From NCBI GenBank assembly GCA_041568335.1, contig JBFFZZ010000175.1, forward strand, positions 1 through 6,553: a DNA stretch of 6,553 bases, read 5' to 3'. This document shows positions 5,941-6,553 of the stretch, piece after piece (the stretch's first letter is position 1; each line of letters starts with the position of its first letter). Below the pieces are notes generated by a model, which saw only the letters and a list, made by a program, of their open reading frames with translations, made no database searches and was not told the DNA's origin. The stretch is from WVWW01 sp041568335 (GTDB taxonomy: Bacteria; Acidobacteriota; Polarisedimenticolia; Polarisedimenticolales; Polarisedimenticolaceae). The position numbers and the translations under genes are program-made.

Positions 5941-6088
5941 TGAATCTCTCGTCCAGCCCTGCCTTCTCAAAATACTCTCGAATCTCGTCCTGGTCCATAT
6001 GCTCACGCACAGAAGCCTCGGTCACGAAGTCCAGATCGGACGTCGCACGCGAGAGGCCATAGGCATGCAGGGCGAAGTCTGGATGGCG
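5918..6088 (-). pseudogene. Nucleotidyltransferase (AbiEii/MNT-like) remnant
   Basis: The minus-strand frame ending at the TGA 5920-5918 encodes, from 6088, HPDFALHAYGLSRATSDLDF, then VTEASVREHMDQDEIREYFEKAGLDERFNEI and KRSI. The block AYGLSRAT-DLDF matches the nucleotidyltransferase core in which the aspartates of D-L-D bind metal. The block EIREYFEKAGLDERF resembles, from memory, the C-terminal helices of the same proteins, which normally lie roughly a hundred residues further on. Here only about 14 residues separate the two, suggesting an internal deletion. The frame stays open upstream to a stop at 6172-6170, but no ATG, GTG or TTG lies between that stop and the motif, and the upstream residues are an Arg-rich run unlike the family. 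The remnant therefore has no start, no middle and only a short C-terminus. It overlaps the small partner gene. A degraded, probably formerly mobile or toxin-antitoxin-like pair is the best reading. Confidence 0.5.
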
Positions 6089-6282
6089 TCGGCGGCCGCG
6101 TCGTGTTGATCTGAACGTCCGCGGCTCCTCTGTCCCATCGAATTCGATCCGAACGATCAGGTTTCTGAATCAGTTCCCTCGTGTATCCACATCCATTCCC
6201 CAGTTCGCCGTATGCTCAATGCAAGGAATATCCCGCCCAAGCCACAGGAGGGGGAACTGTCGGAAGGGTATTGCCTGGTTCG

Positions 6283-6320
6283 GTTACCTGTTCCGGTTTA
6301 CCCCCGATATTCAGGGTAAC
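6283..6320. repeat. Inverted-repeat arms able to form alternative hairpins
   Basis: GTTACCTG (6283-6290) can pair with CAGGGTAAC (6312-6320) apart from one bulged G. The intervening GGTTTACCC (6296-6304) can instead pair with GGGTAAC (6314-6320), leaving a T bulge and a 9-base loop. The two pairings exclude each other. The stretch could be an operator, a leader structure for the gene at 6439, or chance; no known riboswitch signature is recognised. Confidence 0.35.
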
Positions 6321-6427
6321 AAAACGCCGGGTCAGGGAAGCTACGGAGGAGGCAAGCCAGCGTTCTTCGATCGAATGTTAGACGACGAGATGGAGGATTG
6401 CGAAAAACCTGATTCGACGAAATATGT

Positions 6428-6431
6428 GGAG
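6428..6431 (+). promoter_or_regulatory. Ribosome binding site for the gene at 6439
   Basis: GGAG lies 7 bases before ATG 6439. It favours that start over the in-frame ATG at 6424, which would add MWSIA in front of the signal peptide and has no comparable site. Confidence 0.6.
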
Positions 6432-6438
6432 TATTGCC

Positions 6439-6553
6439 ATGTCCACCACCAGTTCCAGAATGGTAGTTGTTGTCCTTTGGGTGGTGTCAGCTTGCCTCTT
6501 GAGTCCCGCGCCTATGGCACAAACCGATTTTTGCTGCCCAGTGGACAATCTCA
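6439..6553 (+). CDS. Secreted or lipid-anchored protein of unknown function, N-terminus only (runs off right edge)
   Basis: Only 38 codons are in the window. They encode a clear export signal: a short N-region with R7, a hydrophobic core MVVVVLWVV (8-16), then SACLLSPAPMAQTDFCC. Two cleavage readings are possible. VSAC at 16-19 fits a lipobox, with C19 as lipidated residue. Alternatively, signal peptidase I could cut after A27 (PMA|Q), exposing a start QTDFCCPVDNL with paired cysteines C32 and C33. The mature part seen is too short to name a family. Base composition is well below that of the operon. A different frame is also open here from ATG 6219, but the signal peptide plus GGAG at 6428 make this frame the better choice. 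It is separate from the operon and unlikely to be functionally linked to it. Confidence 0.6.
   Translation, partial: MSTTSSRMVVVVLWVVSACLLSPAPMAQTDFCCPVDNL

Larger units (their letters stand above)
6089..6438. other. Gene-poor stretch of lower GC
   Basis: I see no convincing gene here. On the minus strand the frame from 6169 to 6089, continuous with the nucleotidyltransferase remnant, contains the protein-like phrase LIVRIEFDGTEEPRTF, possibly debris of another gene. On the plus strand short frames are open (one from a GTG at 6181 to about 6381, another from ATG 6219 through the window end), but neither shows a recognisable motif or a Shine-Dalgarno sequence that decides a start. Base composition is close to even, unlike the operon. 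The stretch holds an inverted-repeat cluster at 6283-6320. It probably also holds the promoter of the gene at 6439; TTGCGA (6398-6403) with AATATG 17 bases later is a weak candidate. Confidence 0.5.

Noticed and set aside
5831..6109. Plus-strand frame of 92 residues opposite the nucleotidyltransferase remnant
   Set aside because: The minus strand carries recognisable family motifs here; the plus-strand translation shows none.
6270..6360. Cyclic-di-GMP or other riboswitch in the inverted-repeat region
   Set aside because: I looked for conserved GEMM-type cores and found no matching arrangement; hairpin arms alone are not enough.
6181..6381. Plus-strand frame of 66 residues starting at GTG 6181
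   Set aside because: No motif, no Shine-Dalgarno sequence, and composition typical of a chance frame.
6219..6553. Plus-strand frame from ATG 6219, open to the window end
   Set aside because: It is over 110 codons without a stop in modest-GC DNA, but has no recognised motif and no clear ribosome site, and it conflicts with the frame at 6439, which has both a Shine-Dalgarno sequence and a signal peptide. It remains the main alternative.
1..6553. CRISPR array, tRNA, rRNA, insertion sequence or integrase
   Set aside because: No regularly spaced repeats, no tRNA-like cloverleaf or rRNA segments, and no transposase or integrase motifs were seen on either strand.

Overview
The window comes from a GC-rich bacterium. 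Hand counts on single 60-base rows give 44/60 G+C inside the main operon (row 4201) and 31/60 and 27/60 in the right-hand end (rows 6181 and 6421). No marker here fixes the phylum. GTG starts, tight gene packing, a signal-peptide protein and a decayed nucleotidyltransferase pair would suit a Gram-negative soil or sediment lineage such as Acidobacteriota or Myxococcota, but that is a guess.

Left edge (1-463, minus strand): the N-terminal 154 codons of a WbqC-family protein, cut by the window start. It begins with GTG and has no ATG in frame. A 42-base gap (464-505) separates it from a divergent plus-strand operon. Both divergent genes lack a Shine-Dalgarno sequence, and each has a -10-like hexamer 6-7 bases before its start codon, so both may be read from leaderless mRNAs.

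Main operon (506-5755, plus strand): six genes with gaps of 7 and 0 bases and overlaps of 8, 4 and 4 bases. In order they are a SAM methyltransferase, a DegT/DnrJ/EryC1-type PLP aminotransferase, a second SAM methyltransferase, a GNAT acetyltransferase, a zincin-type metallopeptidase (HEAGH plus a downstream Glu) and a D-Ala-D-Ala-ligase-like ATP-grasp enzyme. The first four, with WbqC, look like a toolkit for making and decorating an amino-sugar or similar small molecule. The last two form a translationally coupled pair of a cytoplasmic peptidase and a peptide/amide ligase. My inference is one tailoring pathway that transaminates, methylates and acylates a substrate and forms or removes an amide or peptide bond. 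The product cannot be read from the sequence.

Right end (5756-6553): GC falls and gene density collapses. Facing the operon on the minus strand is a decayed two-gene unit: a nucleotidyltransferase remnant that has no start codon and appears internally deleted, and its small partner protein with a probable C-terminal frame change. About 350 bases without a convincing gene follow, holding a set of inverted-repeat arms. At the right edge a plus-strand gene with a good Shine-Dalgarno sequence and a signal peptide runs out of the window.
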